Source of the DNA: Chloroflexus sp.
GTDB lineage: Bacteria; Chloroflexota; Chloroflexia; Chloroflexales; Chloroflexaceae
Direction: 5' to 3'
DNA length: 47,669 bases
Assembly (NCBI GenBank): GCA_025057175.1
Contig: JANWYE010000004.1
Coordinates: forward strand, 1 to 47,669
Under the pieces are notes generated by a model that was not told the DNA's origin, made no database searches, and saw nothing but the letters and a program-made list of their open reading frames with translations. Position numbers and translations under genes: made by a program. Positions 8,951-17,177 of the stretch are shown one piece after another; the first letter of the stretch is position 1, and each line of letters opens with the position of its first letter.

Positions 8951-9179
8951 AGCCTTCCTCCTCCACGGCCGGAACGATAGTACGTAGTATTGTAATGGAT
9001 GTTCGCTGATGCGTGGTAGTGGATAAGCGTGTGGGGGCAATGTCGCTGTGCTGGTGAGTTGTTCTACAAACAGGCGATTTGAACACCAGCGTGAGATGGT
9101 AGTAGATAAGGTAATCGAGAATTGGTTACAAACGATCAATAAGCTTTACCTCTGCAAGATAAGACTATGCTCGCTGCAA
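8951..9179. other. Intergenic region upstream of add
   Basis: About 230 bases between the second restriction gene and adenosine deaminase. It should hold the promoter of the add-transporter cluster; TACAAT and TACTAT stretches occur on the minus strand near 8975-8995 but no consensus -35 was seen. A weak 7-bp inverted repeat GCTGGTG/CACCAGC lies at about 9049-9083. No gene is supported. Confidence 0.35.
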
Positions 9180-10124
9180 TTATTTTGATAACCTCCAAAG
9201 GTCTCTTACCAAAAATGACTGAAAATCGCTAATGTAATTGCGTAAGCGATCACTAAAAACAGTCTCCGTGTCTACATAATACACACCGTCTAATTGGTTA
9301 AGGGCGATGGTATAACCGAGAAAATGATTACTTTTAAATGTTGAGTTGACACCAAAATCATTATTTCCGATTCTAGATCGTTGCACGTCATGTAAGAAAA
9401 TTGCCACAACCGGAATGTTTCTGCCTAATAATTTTGTAAGTAAATATTTGTCAAGAAATATTTTATCAATCCGATCTTTACTTGTTGTTTTGACAGATCC
9501 TACAATCTCGTTCGGATTGATAAACCTTGGTTCTGGGTCAACAATAGTATGTTGGCGTGAGAAAACGAGATCAAGTTCATAGGATATGCTAATATCAGGA
9601 TAGTAAGGTATTGGAATGCTAACAGTGCGCGATTCGCACACCCAACCTATCTCTTGGATTATCAGCTTAATGAGCAACTCAAAAAGCTGTCCAACCCGTT
9701 TTCGGGCTTGATTAGGATTGGGTAAGGAGTCGCTAATGCAACCAATAGCTTGCTGAACAGTGTAAACAAGTTTATTGATCGCAGAGGCGCTAAGATACGC
9801 ATTAACGCTAGGCAGGCAAGTAATCTGTTCTTGATAATGGCGCAATTCTGCCAAAAAGAACAAAAATTGTTGCCAAGCATTGTCGAAATCCTGAACTGTT
9901 TCGATAAATAACCTCGTATTAATTGGCCGCGTAATTTGGAAATGGGTTGTTTGATGGTATTGGTAGAATATATAGTTGTTTCGATTTTGTGATACAATTC
10001 GTTGTATTTGAGTTTTAGGAATAAGATCGAGAAATTTTCTGCAAATTTGATAATAATCTTGTAAACTGGTTAATTTTTGAGTATTTTGAATAGCCTCTTG
10101 TAAATCGGCTAGTGCGATGGTCAT
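9180..10124 (-). CDS. Probable type II restriction endonuclease (PD-(D/E)xK), unassigned specificity
   Basis: A 314-residue protein encoded directly behind a DNA methyltransferase with a four-base ATGA overlap, so a restriction partner is the natural reading. The C-terminal half looks like a PD-(D/E)xK nuclease core: SYELDLVFSR (Asp185), then NEIVGSVKTTSKDRIDKIF (Lys212), spaced as a D...(S/E)xK site. Residues 140-165 (RKRVGQLFELLIKLII) look like the helix before the core. The N-terminal 130 residues are helical with no family recognised. I cannot name the recognition sequence. Composition is clearly AT-rich compared with the chromosome around it, which suggests horizontal transfer. Confidence 0.72.
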   Translation of the reverse strand: MTIALADLQEAIQNTQKLTSLQDYYQICRKFLDLIPKTQIQRIVSQNRNNYIFYQYHQTTHFQITRPINTRLFIETVQDFDNAWQQFLFFLAELRHYQEQITCLPSVNAYLSASAINKLVYTVQQAIGCISDSLPNPNQARKRVGQLFELLIKLIIQEIGWVCESRTVSIPIPYYPDISISYELDLVFSRQHTIVDPEPRFINPNEIVGSVKTTSKDRIDKIFLDKYLLTKLLGRNIPVVAIFLHDVQRSRIGNNDFGVNSTFKSNHFLGYTIALNQLDGVYYVDTETVFSDRLRNYISDFQSFLVRDLWRLSK

Positions 10125-11116
10125 CTTATCGACTTCCTTCGTTCAGCATTCTCAAAATCATATTGGATCCACTTCTCAATGGGCCAATCTTCTACTAACT
10201 CGATACGCTCTACTGCCCAGCGGCAGTATTCTAAGGATATATCGCATCCTTTCCAGTTTCGGTGTAATTGTTCAGCAACAACCGCAGTTGTGCCTGAACC
10301 TAGGAAAGGATCGATGACTAAGTCACCTTCGTTTGATACAGCTAAAACCAGCTTGCGTAATAATTCTTCTGGTTTTTGGGTTGGATGTGGGGTTTTTTCA
10401 TGCATGCCGTTGCATGTGGTAGGTATTTCAAGGACGTCACGAGGTTTAGCACCGCGAGCATGCGGTCGCCAAACAGAGGGATTCTTTCTTCCCCGCCCAT
10501 ATTGGCTTGTCTCTGCTTGCGGATGATCGGGATACTTCAGTGTGTGTTTCCCGTAGGGAATACGAATATCATCGATATTGAACGTGAAGTTTTTGCTCTT
10601 TCTAAAATGAAGAATACTTTCATGGGAGCGACCCCAATCTGAACCAAGATTGGCTTTGTTTTTATAATGCCAAATTAGCCAGCGACAACCTGCAAAAAAT
10701 CGTGACGCGGGGAGTTTGATGTCAGCGATGATCTCGGAAAATCCGCAAATAAATAAACTACCTGAAGATTTTAGCACCCGCGCTGCTTCTTGGATCCATA
10801 GCAGTGACCAATCAACATAAGCTGCCTGCGATTCAAATGTGTCCCACTCAGCTTTTTTGATATTGTATGGCGGATCGGCAAATACTACATCAACCGATTC
10901 TGTATCAAGCGAACGCAACCATGCAATGGCGTCACCTACCCAAATTTCACCATGGGGATGAGTGTAGTATAGAGTAGGTCGGTTTGGGTCTAGGTTTGCT
11001 TCTTCAATTGGAATAATTGTTCCTCTTAGCAATGGTTGACCAAAAAAGGAGGGGATCGATGTGTTTCGTCTGGATTCAGCCGTGGGTTTGTCGAGTTTTG
11101 GCATAGCGTCGTCCAT
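10121..11116 (-). CDS. Site-specific DNA methyltransferase (beta class, DPPY; probable N6-adenine)
   Basis: A 331-residue enzyme with the catalytic motif DPPYN at residues 81-85 and the SAM-binding motif DPFLGSGTTAV at 269-279, the beta-class order. The region between (about 185-245, with GRGRKNPSVWRPHARG) should be the target-recognition part. DPPY favours adenine N6 methylation. ATG at 11116 was chosen because AAAGG lies eight bases upstream and it clears the prfA stop by 28 bases; an in-frame start at 11188 would overlap prfA. The nuclease gene follows with a four-base overlap. It sits where prmC often follows prfA in other bacteria. Confidence 0.88.
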   Translation of the reverse strand: MDDAMPKLDKPTAESRRNTSIPSFFGQPLLRGTIIPIEEANLDPNRPTLYYTHPHGEIWVGDAIAWLRSLDTESVDVVFADPPYNIKKAEWDTFESQAAYVDWSLLWIQEAARVLKSSGSLFICGFSEIIADIKLPASRFFAGCRWLIWHYKNKANLGSDWGRSHESILHFRKSKNFTFNIDDIRIPYGKHTLKYPDHPQAETSQYGRGRKNPSVWRPHARGAKPRDVLEIPTTCNGMHEKTPHPTQKPEELLRKLVLAVSNEGDLVIDPFLGSGTTAVVAEQLHRNWKGCDISLEYCRWAVERIELVEDWPIEKWIQYDFENAERRKSIR

Positions 11117-11144
11117 GACAGACCTTTCAATGCTGTCCAGTTCC

Positions 11145-12227
11145 CTAATTATTAATCCCGCTCGCGCGTAGCCGTTCGGCGTTGTCATAGACGATCAGCG
11201 CCTCGATAATCTTGTCGAGTTCGCCGTCGAGCACTGCCGGCAAGTTCGAGAAGTTCTGGCCGATGCGGTGATCGGTAATCCGATCTTGGGGGAAGTTGTA
11301 GGTTCGAATCTTTTCGGCACGCTCACCGCTGCCGACCTGCGCCAAACGCGACGCGCCAATCTCGCGCTGTCGCTTCTCTTGCTCGCGGGCATAGAGGCGA
11401 GCGCGGAGCACGGTCATGGCCCGTTCGCGGTTTTGAATCTGCGAACGCCCGTCTTGACAGGTAACGACAATCTCTTCGGGGGTGCCGGGCTTGTAGACAA
11501 TGCGCACTGCCGAGTCGGTGGTATTGACGCCTTGCCCGCCGTGACCGGCGCTGCGGAAGACATCAATGCGCAGATCTTCCGGCTTGATCTCGATCTCGGT
11601 CTCTTCGACTTCGGGCAGCACGGCCACCGTCGCGGTCGAGGTGTGAATCCGGCCCCGGGCTTCGGTAGCGGGCACGCGCTGCACGCGATGGACGCCGCCC
11701 TCATATTTCAATCGGCTGTACGCGCCCTCGCCATGAATTTGGAAAATCACTTCTTTGATGCCGCCAATGCCATTCTCGGTCAAGCTATCGACTTCGACCT
11801 TCCAGCCCTTCGATTCGGCGAAGCGGGTATACATGCGGAACAGGTCGGCGGCAAAGAGCGCCGCTTCATCGCCACCCTCACCCTGCCGGATCTCCATCAC
11901 CACATCTTTCGAGTCGTTGGGATCGCGCGGCAGCAGCAGCAGCTTAAGCTGCTCTTCGAGTTCGGCGAGACGCTTGCGTTGCGTCTCTAGCTCTTCTTGA
12001 GCCAACGCGCGCAATTCGGGATCGTTCTCGCCCAACATTGCCTCGGCCTCGTCAATCGCGCGCTGGGTCGCCTGATACTCACGGTACGCGGCGACAACAT
12101 CTTCCAACTCGCGCTGTTCGCGGGCATACTGCTGCAAAAGGGTGACGTTGGTTGCCACCTCGGGCTGAGCCATTAATTCGGTGAGTTCATCGTAACGAGC
12201 GGCAACGGCAGCCAGTTTATCGAACAT
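11145..12227 (-). CDS. prfA: Peptide chain release factor 1
   Basis: A 360-residue class I release factor, normal length, that ends translation at UAA and UAG. The peptidyl-tRNA hydrolysis motif GGQ is at residues 230-232 within [18 protein letters not shown]. The codon-recognition loop reads [15 protein letters not shown] (about 186-200), which fits RF1 (P-x-T) and not RF2. The N-terminal part is coiled-coil rich. It lies between rpsU (upstream) and the second restriction-modification pair (29 bases downstream). Confidence 0.97.
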   Translation of the reverse strand: MFDKLAAVAARYDELTELMAQPEVATNVTLLQQYAREQRELEDVVAAYREYQATQRAIDEAEAMLGENDPELRALAQEELETQRKRLAELEEQLKLLLLPRDPNDSKDVVMEIRQGEGGDEAALFAADLFRMYTRFAESKGWKVEVDSLTENGIGGIKEVIFQIHGEGAYSRLKYEGGVHRVQRVPATEARGRIHTSTATVAVLPEVEETEIEIKPEDLRIDVFRSAGHGGQGVNTTDSAVRIVYKPGTPEEIVVTCQDGRSQIQNRERAMTVLRARLYAREQEKRQREIGASRLAQVGSGERAEKIRTYNFPQDRITDHRIGQNFSNLPAVLDGELDKIIEALIVYDNAERLRASGINN

Positions 12228-12304
12228 ACGAAGTTATTCCATTGGTGTGAGTGTATTACTAATGCCTAGTTCGCACTGTGTATTAGACCAATCGAACATA
12301 ACTA

Positions 12305-12400
12305 GCACAAGCAGTATACCCTATGCTTGTGCCAAGGCTTTGTTTGATAAAGATACTGATGGCACCATGCGCAAACGATAACGCAGCGCATTGTGCCATC
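12305..12400 (-). terminator. Two tandem stem-loops downstream of rpsU
   Basis: Two hairpins lie between rpsU and prfA. The first after rpsU, 12358-12400, has GATGGCAC and ATGCG arms interrupted by one mismatch around a 15-base loop. The second, 12305-12332, is a perfect 9-bp stem GCACAAGCA / TGCTTGTGC with a 10-base loop. On the minus strand both are followed by only modest T content, so they may terminate, attenuate or protect the rpsU transcript. Confidence 0.55.
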
Positions 12401-12413
12401 ATACTTTGTACTG

Positions 12414-12617
12414 TTACAAACCCATTGCGGCAGCTTTGGCCAGCTTCTTGCGGCGATTGCGCTCAGCGCGGCGGCGCTTTTCTTTGCGCTGCTCGCTCTT
12501 TGAAATGAAGTGCATCTTCTCGCGATAGGTCTTGGTGATTCGCTCGGCGACGACACCCTTATTGAAGCGGCGAATGAGTTGCTCAACAGTTTCGCCTTCA
12601 CGACGTTCAACTCGCAT
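12414..12617 (-). CDS. rpsU: 30S ribosomal protein S21
   Basis: A 67-residue basic protein, MRVERREGETVEQLIRRFNK at the N-terminus and a Lys/Arg-rich tail, matching ribosomal protein bS21. bS21 binds the 30S platform near the anti-Shine-Dalgarno end of 16S rRNA. The ATG at 12617 has no ribosome binding site directly in front, but a near-complete anti-SD complement (minus strand AAGGAGGTGATA, 12719-12730) lies about 106 bases upstream; see the regulatory entry for the fold that could connect them. Confidence 0.95.
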   Translation of the reverse strand: MRVERREGETVEQLIRRFNKGVVAERITKTYREKMHFISKSEQRKEKRRRAERNRRKKLAKAAAMGL

Positions 12618-12735
12618 AGCGCTGCTGGATCGGCGGCACGGCGACCGGTATGCGGCACAGAACCGTGAGTTGGCGGGGGGCGACGCCCGGTTCTATGGTC
12701 GTATCCGCGATCCTCTCGTATCACCTCCTTCGCAA
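12618..12735 (-). promoter_or_regulatory. Structured rpsU leader with distant full-length Shine-Dalgarno sequence
   Basis: On the minus strand AAGGAGGTGATA (12719-12730) is complementary to the whole anti-SD tail of 16S rRNA, but no ATG, GTG or TTG lies at a normal distance after it. Downstream, GGATCGCGG (12705-12713) can pair with CCGCCGATCC (12627-12636, one bulged base) and, inside it, AGAACCG (12688-12694) with CGGTTCT (12659-12665). Folding would leave about 19 unpaired bases between the SD and the rpsU ATG. The fold and its role are inferred from base pairing only. Confidence 0.45.
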
Positions 12736-12941
12736 TAGATTTGGTGCGCCCCTAAGCAGCGGCAATGCCGTGATTCCTACACCGAAACTACAGTATACCG
12801 GATGGTGGGTGAATGTGCAAACGGTGAGTGGCCTTGAAAACGCGCTGAACAAGCCGTTTGGCGTTTGCCGGAGAGGGCAGATGGTGGTAGAGTCTGCCCT
12901 CTCTGCGCCTCGGCGGTGCGCTTCACGAATTCAGCCGGCAA
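12736..12941. other. Intergenic region between GH13 gene and rpsU leader, with palindrome
   Basis: With the leader entry this makes up the gap 12618-12941. It holds a perfect 11-bp inverted repeat, GAGAGGGCAGA (12871-12881) and TCTGCCCTCTC (12893-12903), 39 bases after the GH13 stop on the minus strand. It is a likely terminator or mRNA end for the maltodextrin operon; no T-run follows. The rpsU promoter should also lie here. No gene was seen. Confidence 0.5.
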
Positions 12942-14855
12942 TTATCCGTGCCGCAAGATAGCGCCGCCATACGCCGGCAGGAATACGCGCCCGTTGCCGA
13001 TCTCGGCGGTTTGGGTGGCTAACGCTACCTCCCAGCGTCCGGCAGGTAACGGAATAGTGCCTGACTGTGGGGCATTATTGAGCGCCACCAGCCATGTTGC
13101 GCCGTTGGCGGTGCAGGTATAGGCCAACTGGCCGTGCCGATCATCAATGTGCGTAAAGACGCGCTCGCCGCGCCAGATAGTTGTTGTTGCCCGCCGCAGC
13201 GCACCCAATTGCCGGTAAAACTGCAACAGGTCGCGATCTTGATCTTCGCCCCACAGCATTGGCAAGCGCGATTCTTCGGGATGGCCGCTGCCATCGGCGT
13301 GGCGCACATCGAGCCGCTGGCTAACGCCGACCTCAGTGCCGTAATAGAGCACCGGCGGATGCGGCAAGGTATACTGGCAGAGCGCCGCCAACCGCAACCG
13401 GCGCGTATCGCCCCGCGTGACCCACAAAAAGCGATTCATGTCGTGATTGTCGAGGAAGCTGGGCAGCGCAAAGCTGGGTGGGAAGTAGTTGAAGTGCCGG
13501 TTGAGAAAGATGGCGAATGTGCTGGCGCTGATTTCATCAAACGCAAAAAAGCGCCGGATAGCTTGCAAGAGCAGGAAGTCGAGACACCCATCAAGCCGGC
13601 CAACATACGAACGCAAGACCTCGGCGGTATCTACTGCTTCGCCTAGCAGCAAGCAATCCGGTTTTGTCGCCCGCATCGCCGCGCGGAAGGCTGTCCAGAA
13701 GTCATGCGACGGACCGATGGTATAGTCAAGCCGGTAGCCATCAACCCCTTGTTCGAGCCAGTAGCGAGCCGCATCGATCATGTATTGGCGTGCCGGCGGA
13801 TGATCTAGATCGAGCTGCGGTAGCTCAGCCACGCCAAAGAACGAGACATATCGATCGGGATAGTGCGTAAAAATGAACCAATCCCGTTCGGGGCTGTTAG
13901 GATCGGTGATAGCCCGTTGAAAGACCGGATGCCGGCTTGAGAAATGGTTGGCGGTGTAATCGAAGATGACCCGCATCCCGCGGTCGTGGGCAGCGGCGAT
14001 CAAGGTCTGGAGATCGGCCATGGTTCCTAGGCGCGGTTCAACGCCGTAATAGTCGGTCGCATTGTAGCCGTGGTGCGATGGCGAGGGGAAGAGTGGCGAG
14101 AGCCAGATCGCGGTTGTCCCCAGACTGGCGATGTAATCAAGGTTGGCGGTAACGCCGGCCAACGTGCCGCCGTAGATGCCCATGGGCGTGGGCGGATTGG
14201 CAAATTGGCGACCGGGACCGGGGTGGAACCGGTCAATGAAGACGTGGTAAATCAACGCTTCATCAAGCCATGCTGGCGCTCCTTCATCACCGACGCGGTA
14301 GGCACAGGTGCGCGGGCGGCGGAAGAAGGTCAGATTGAACTCGGCACCCATCTCGCGCAGATAGTGGTCGCCGGGGCCGGGCTGACCAACCACGCTACCG
14401 TCGCCTTCGGTTGCGCCGATCACTTCGCTATACCAGAGCGAGCCTTCGCCTTCACTCAGCCATGCCTCGATCCGGTAGCGCACGACAGTGCCAGCCGGTT
14501 GTGGCGGCAGATCGATTGCCCACTCCTCCATGTATCCCCACAGTAAGGTATCCCATCGGCTGGTGAGGCGGTGGCCGTTGGCAGCTGCGCTCCCCGGCGC
14601 AGGCTGGCCGCGCTGCCCGCTTGGTTCACTGCCATCGGTCGTGTAATAGACGCTCACCCGGTCGGCGGTGATTGCTGGGCCAAGGGTGACAAACAGCCGC
14701 ACTGGTTCGCCGGGTCGTGGCGCCGCCGGTTCCATGCGGTACTGGTGAGAAATACCGGCCATTTCGGCGCGCACATACCCTAGCCGGCGGCTGTCCGTCG
14801 CCATCGTGCCAAAGATAAAGTCGGCAGAGACGTGAATCTGTTCCACGGTGAACAA
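12942..14855 (-). CDS. GH13 alpha-amylase family glycosidase (neopullulanase/maltogenic type), cytoplasmic
   Basis: A 637-residue enzyme with an N-terminal beta-sandwich (about 1-185, CBM34-like role) followed by the GH13 barrel. The conserved regions are DYTANH (299-304), GYRLDYT with nucleophile Asp377, LLGEAVD with acid/base Glu406, and FLDNHD ending at Asp472. A C-terminal beta domain ends the protein. There is no signal peptide, so it should act in the cytoplasm on imported maltodextrins. It is the last gene of a cluster with a sugar-binding protein and two permeases, 57 bases after malG. Exact specificity (cyclodextrinase, neopullulanase, maltogenic amylase) cannot be read off. Confidence 0.88.
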   Translation of the reverse strand: MFTVEQIHVSADFIFGTMATDSRRLGYVRAEMAGISHQYRMEPAAPRPGEPVRLFVTLGPAITADRVSVYYTTDGSEPSGQRGQPAPGSAAANGHRLTSRWDTLLWGYMEEWAIDLPPQPAGTVVRYRIEAWLSEGEGSLWYSEVIGATEGDGSVVGQPGPGDHYLREMGAEFNLTFFRRPRTCAYRVGDEGAPAWLDEALIYHVFIDRFHPGPGRQFANPPTPMGIYGGTLAGVTANLDYIASLGTTAIWLSPLFPSPSHHGYNATDYYGVEPRLGTMADLQTLIAAAHDRGMRVIFDYTANHFSSRHPVFQRAITDPNSPERDWFIFTHYPDRYVSFFGVAELPQLDLDHPPARQYMIDAARYWLEQGVDGYRLDYTIGPSHDFWTAFRAAMRATKPDCLLLGEAVDTAEVLRSYVGRLDGCLDFLLLQAIRRFFAFDEISASTFAIFLNRHFNYFPPSFALPSFLDNHDMNRFLWVTRGDTRRLRLAALCQYTLPHPPVLYYGTEVGVSQRLDVRHADGSGHPEESRLPMLWGEDQDRDLLQFYRQLGALRRATTTIWRGERVFTHIDDRHGQLAYTCTANGATWLVALNNAPQSGTIPLPAGRWEVALATQTAEIGNGRVFLPAYGGAILRHG

Positions 14856-14912
14856 TTCCTTTGTTAGTTGGTCAATGATGATGGCAAAAAACGCTGCGTC
14901 AGGTTGCTCGGA

Positions 14913-16010
14913 TCACCCCTTCACCCCGCCCAGCGTCAGGCCGCCAATGATATACCGCTGCAACAACAGGTAGACAATCGCCACCGGCAACGACAGCAAA
15001 ATCGAAAAGGCAGCGAATCGCGACCACGGGATTTGGCCGGCGTATTGGCCGGTCATATTGTAGAGCGACATAGCCAGCGTAAAATCTTTGGGGTCGGTGA
15101 GGAACTGCCACGACAGGAAAAACTCGGTCCAGCCGCCGGTAAAACCGAGAAAGCCAGTGACGGCCAGCGCCGGGGTGGCCAGCGGCAGCACAATCTGGAA
15201 GAAGACCTGATTGGGCGATGCGCCATCGATAATCGCCGCCTCCTCCAGCTCTTTGGGAATAGTATCGAGGTAGCCCTTGAGGTTCCAAATTGCAAACGGC
15301 AGTGCGCCCGACACCATCGCAATGCCCACACCGAGCAATGAATTGCGCAAGACAAAGACCTCGCTGCGCGCAGGGGCAAGGCCGCCATAGATCAAGCCAA
15401 AGCTAATGACCAACCCCACTGCGCCGAAGAAGTAATTGCCCGGCCCGGCTGAACCAAGCCGGATGGCCGGCAAAACTGCAAAGAGCGTGAGACCAAGCAG
15501 CATCAGGCCAGCCAGAATGAGCACAATACTCATAATTGCACTGCTTACGCGGATGCTATTGAGCAGCGCGAAGAGTGGCGCGATGGTGGCCACGCTGGGC
15601 AAGACAGTAATTGCCAGCACTGCAATCATCATAAATTGCCGGCCGGGGAACTTAAAGCGCGAGAAGGCATACGCCGCGCTAACGCCAATCAGCAGGGCAA
15701 AGGCTGACACGCCGCCGGCGAGCCGCAGGCTGTTGAACGCTAGCTCGGCAAACGTCACCGGATTGGCGGTCGGGCGGTCGAGTACCTGCAAATAGGCTTG
15801 CAGTGATGCGCCGGGTGGAATCAGATTCAGCTCGGTTGGGCGCGAAATATTGCGCGGGTCGAGCGACATGCTCACGATCCAGAGCACTGGGAAGAGCACC
15901 GTCGCGGCAATAAAGATGCAGATCGCCTGCAACACCAATTGCTGCCACCACTTCAGCCGGCGGCCGGCGGCGGTGCTACCTGAACGGCGCGGAGCGGTAA
16001 CACTAGACAT
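14913..16010 (-). CDS. ABC sugar permease, MalG type, with extra membrane segments
   Basis: A 365-residue permease. The EAA loop that contacts the ATPase is IPKELEEAAIIDGASPNQVF (251-270), and N- and C-terminal parts match MalG-type maltose/maltodextrin permeases. The family is usually about 280-300 residues; here roughly residues 157-224 form an insertion with two further hydrophobic stretches (about 158-181 and 195-212) in the section that normally leads straight to the EAA loop. The start overlaps the end of malF by eight bases. No ATPase gene is in the window, so it probably shares a MsmX/MalK-like ATPase encoded elsewhere. Confidence 0.9.
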   Translation of the reverse strand: MSSVTAPRRSGSTAAGRRLKWWQQLVLQAICIFIAATVLFPVLWIVSMSLDPRNISRPTELNLIPPGASLQAYLQVLDRPTANPVTFAELAFNSLRLAGGVSAFALLIGVSAAYAFSRFKFPGRQFMMIAVLAITVLPSVATIAPLFALLNSIRVSSAIMSIVLILAGLMLLGLTLFAVLPAIRLGSAGPGNYFFGAVGLVISFGLIYGGLAPARSEVFVLRNSLLGVGIAMVSGALPFAIWNLKGYLDTIPKELEEAAIIDGASPNQVFFQIVLPLATPALAVTGFLGFTGGWTEFFLSWQFLTDPKDFTLAMSLYNMTGQYAGQIPWSRFAAFSILLSLPVAIVYLLLQRYIIGGLTLGGVKG

Positions 16011-17082
16011 CGTAGCTCTCCGTAGCGCGCGAAATCTTGTTGGTGATCAAGAAGATCGGAATTAGCACCAGTGCAATAATCACCGAAAAGGCAGCGGCAA
16101 CGCCGTAGAGCTGGTTGACATTGATCAACTTAAACGCCTGCGTCACCATAATCTCGGTGCGGCCCAACGGCCCGCCGCCGCTCATGAAGTAGATCACGTG
16201 GAAGAGGTTAAAGGTGGTGACGATGCCAACCATCGCTGCCGGTACCATCGCTGGGCGCAACAACGGTAGCGTGATCCGCCAGAACTGTTGCATGCCGGTG
16301 GCGCCATCAATGCTGGCCGCCTCGTACATCTCTTTCGGAATTGATTGCAGCGCGCCGGTGGCAACAATGGTCATAAACGGCCAGCCCAACCAGATGTTGG
16401 CAATCAGCATCGCATAGTAGCTAAGCGGCAAACCAATGCCGGGGATGGGGTCTTGAATCTGGTTAAACCAGCGAATCTGGACCGGATCAAGCCCAAATGG
16501 CGTGATAAATAAATTGATTAACTGGTTAATCGAGCCATACTGATCATCAAACATGTTGCGCCAGACTGTGGCGACCACAATATTGGGCAACACCATTGGC
16601 AAGATATAAATCGCTCGGTAAATTTTGCGCCCCCACAAACCTTCCACATTCAACAAAACGGCAATAATAATCCCGAGCGCAACGTGGAAACCGACGTTCG
16701 AGAAGGTCCACCACAAGTTGAAGGCGAGCAGGCGCCAAAAGTCGAAGTTACCGCCCAGCCGCGCCACAAATTGCGGATTATTGGTAATAATATCAAGATA
16801 GTTTTTGAAACCGACAAACTGGGCCGGCCGATAGTTGGGTGGCGTCGTGCCGCCGGGTCCGAAGGGATTAAGGGTCTGCTTGCCTTCTTCCTTAATGACG
16901 CCATAGTCAGTAAACGACATCCAAACCTGAAATGCCAGCGGATAAAAGGTGACCACCATCATGATCACGAAGGCTGGCAATAAATAGATGATCGGGGTGC
17001 GCAATTGTCTCCACCCCTCACGCAGAGCTGAACGTGTCGCGCGCGCCGTTGGCGAGACCAGCTCTGGATTTGTGGTTGCCAT
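16003..17082 (-). CDS. ABC sugar permease, MalF type
   Basis: A 359-residue inner-membrane permease with six or more hydrophobic segments and the EAA loop IPKEMYEAASIDGATGMQQF. It is the partner of the MalG-type permease, whose gene overlaps its 3' end by eight bases. The periplasmic loop between the first two membrane segments (about residues 58-130) is moderately long, as in many Gram-positive-type MalF proteins. A 13-bp perfect stem-loop lies between the binding-protein gene and this start. Predicted substrate: maltose or maltodextrin, from the co-encoded GH13 enzyme. Confidence 0.92.
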   Translation of the reverse strand: MATTNPELVSPTARATRSALREGWRQLRTPIIYLLPAFVIMMVVTFYPLAFQVWMSFTDYGVIKEEGKQTLNPFGPGGTTPPNYRPAQFVGFKNYLDIITNNPQFVARLGGNFDFWRLLAFNLWWTFSNVGFHVALGIIIAVLLNVEGLWGRKIYRAIYILPMVLPNIVVATVWRNMFDDQYGSINQLINLFITPFGLDPVQIRWFNQIQDPIPGIGLPLSYYAMLIANIWLGWPFMTIVATGALQSIPKEMYEAASIDGATGMQQFWRITLPLLRPAMVPAAMVGIVTTFNLFHVIYFMSGGGPLGRTEIMVTQAFKLINVNQLYGVAAAFSVIIALVLIPIFLITNKISRATESYDV

Positions 17083-17133
17083 GCGGCTTCCTCCCCTGCG
17101 GTTAGCCTGAGTCAGATACTTCGTATGATAACA

Positions 17134-17165
17134 CTGCCAGACCCTCGACAGGGAGGGTCTGGCAG
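17134..17165 (-). terminator. 13-bp stem-loop between sugar-binding protein and malF
   Basis: CTGCCAGACCCTC (17134-17146) and GAGGGTCTGGCAG (17153-17165) form a perfect 13-bp stem with a six-base loop, 12 bases after the binding-protein stop codon. No T-run follows, so partial termination or 3'-end protection of the binding-protein mRNA is the likely role, as known for malE-malF spacers elsewhere. Confidence 0.65.
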
Positions 17166-17177
17166 GAGATGAACTGC

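Noticed and set aside
12302-12724. 140-codon minus-strand frame starting with a GTG inside the strong Shine-Dalgarno sequence
   Set aside because: The start would be inside the SD itself and the frame runs across rpsU in another phase. S21 in its own frame is clearly the real product.
12716-12735. Plus-strand TATCACCTCCTT resembling a 16S rRNA 3' end
   Set aside because: Nothing upstream resembles 16S rRNA; read on the minus strand it makes sense as a Shine-Dalgarno sequence.
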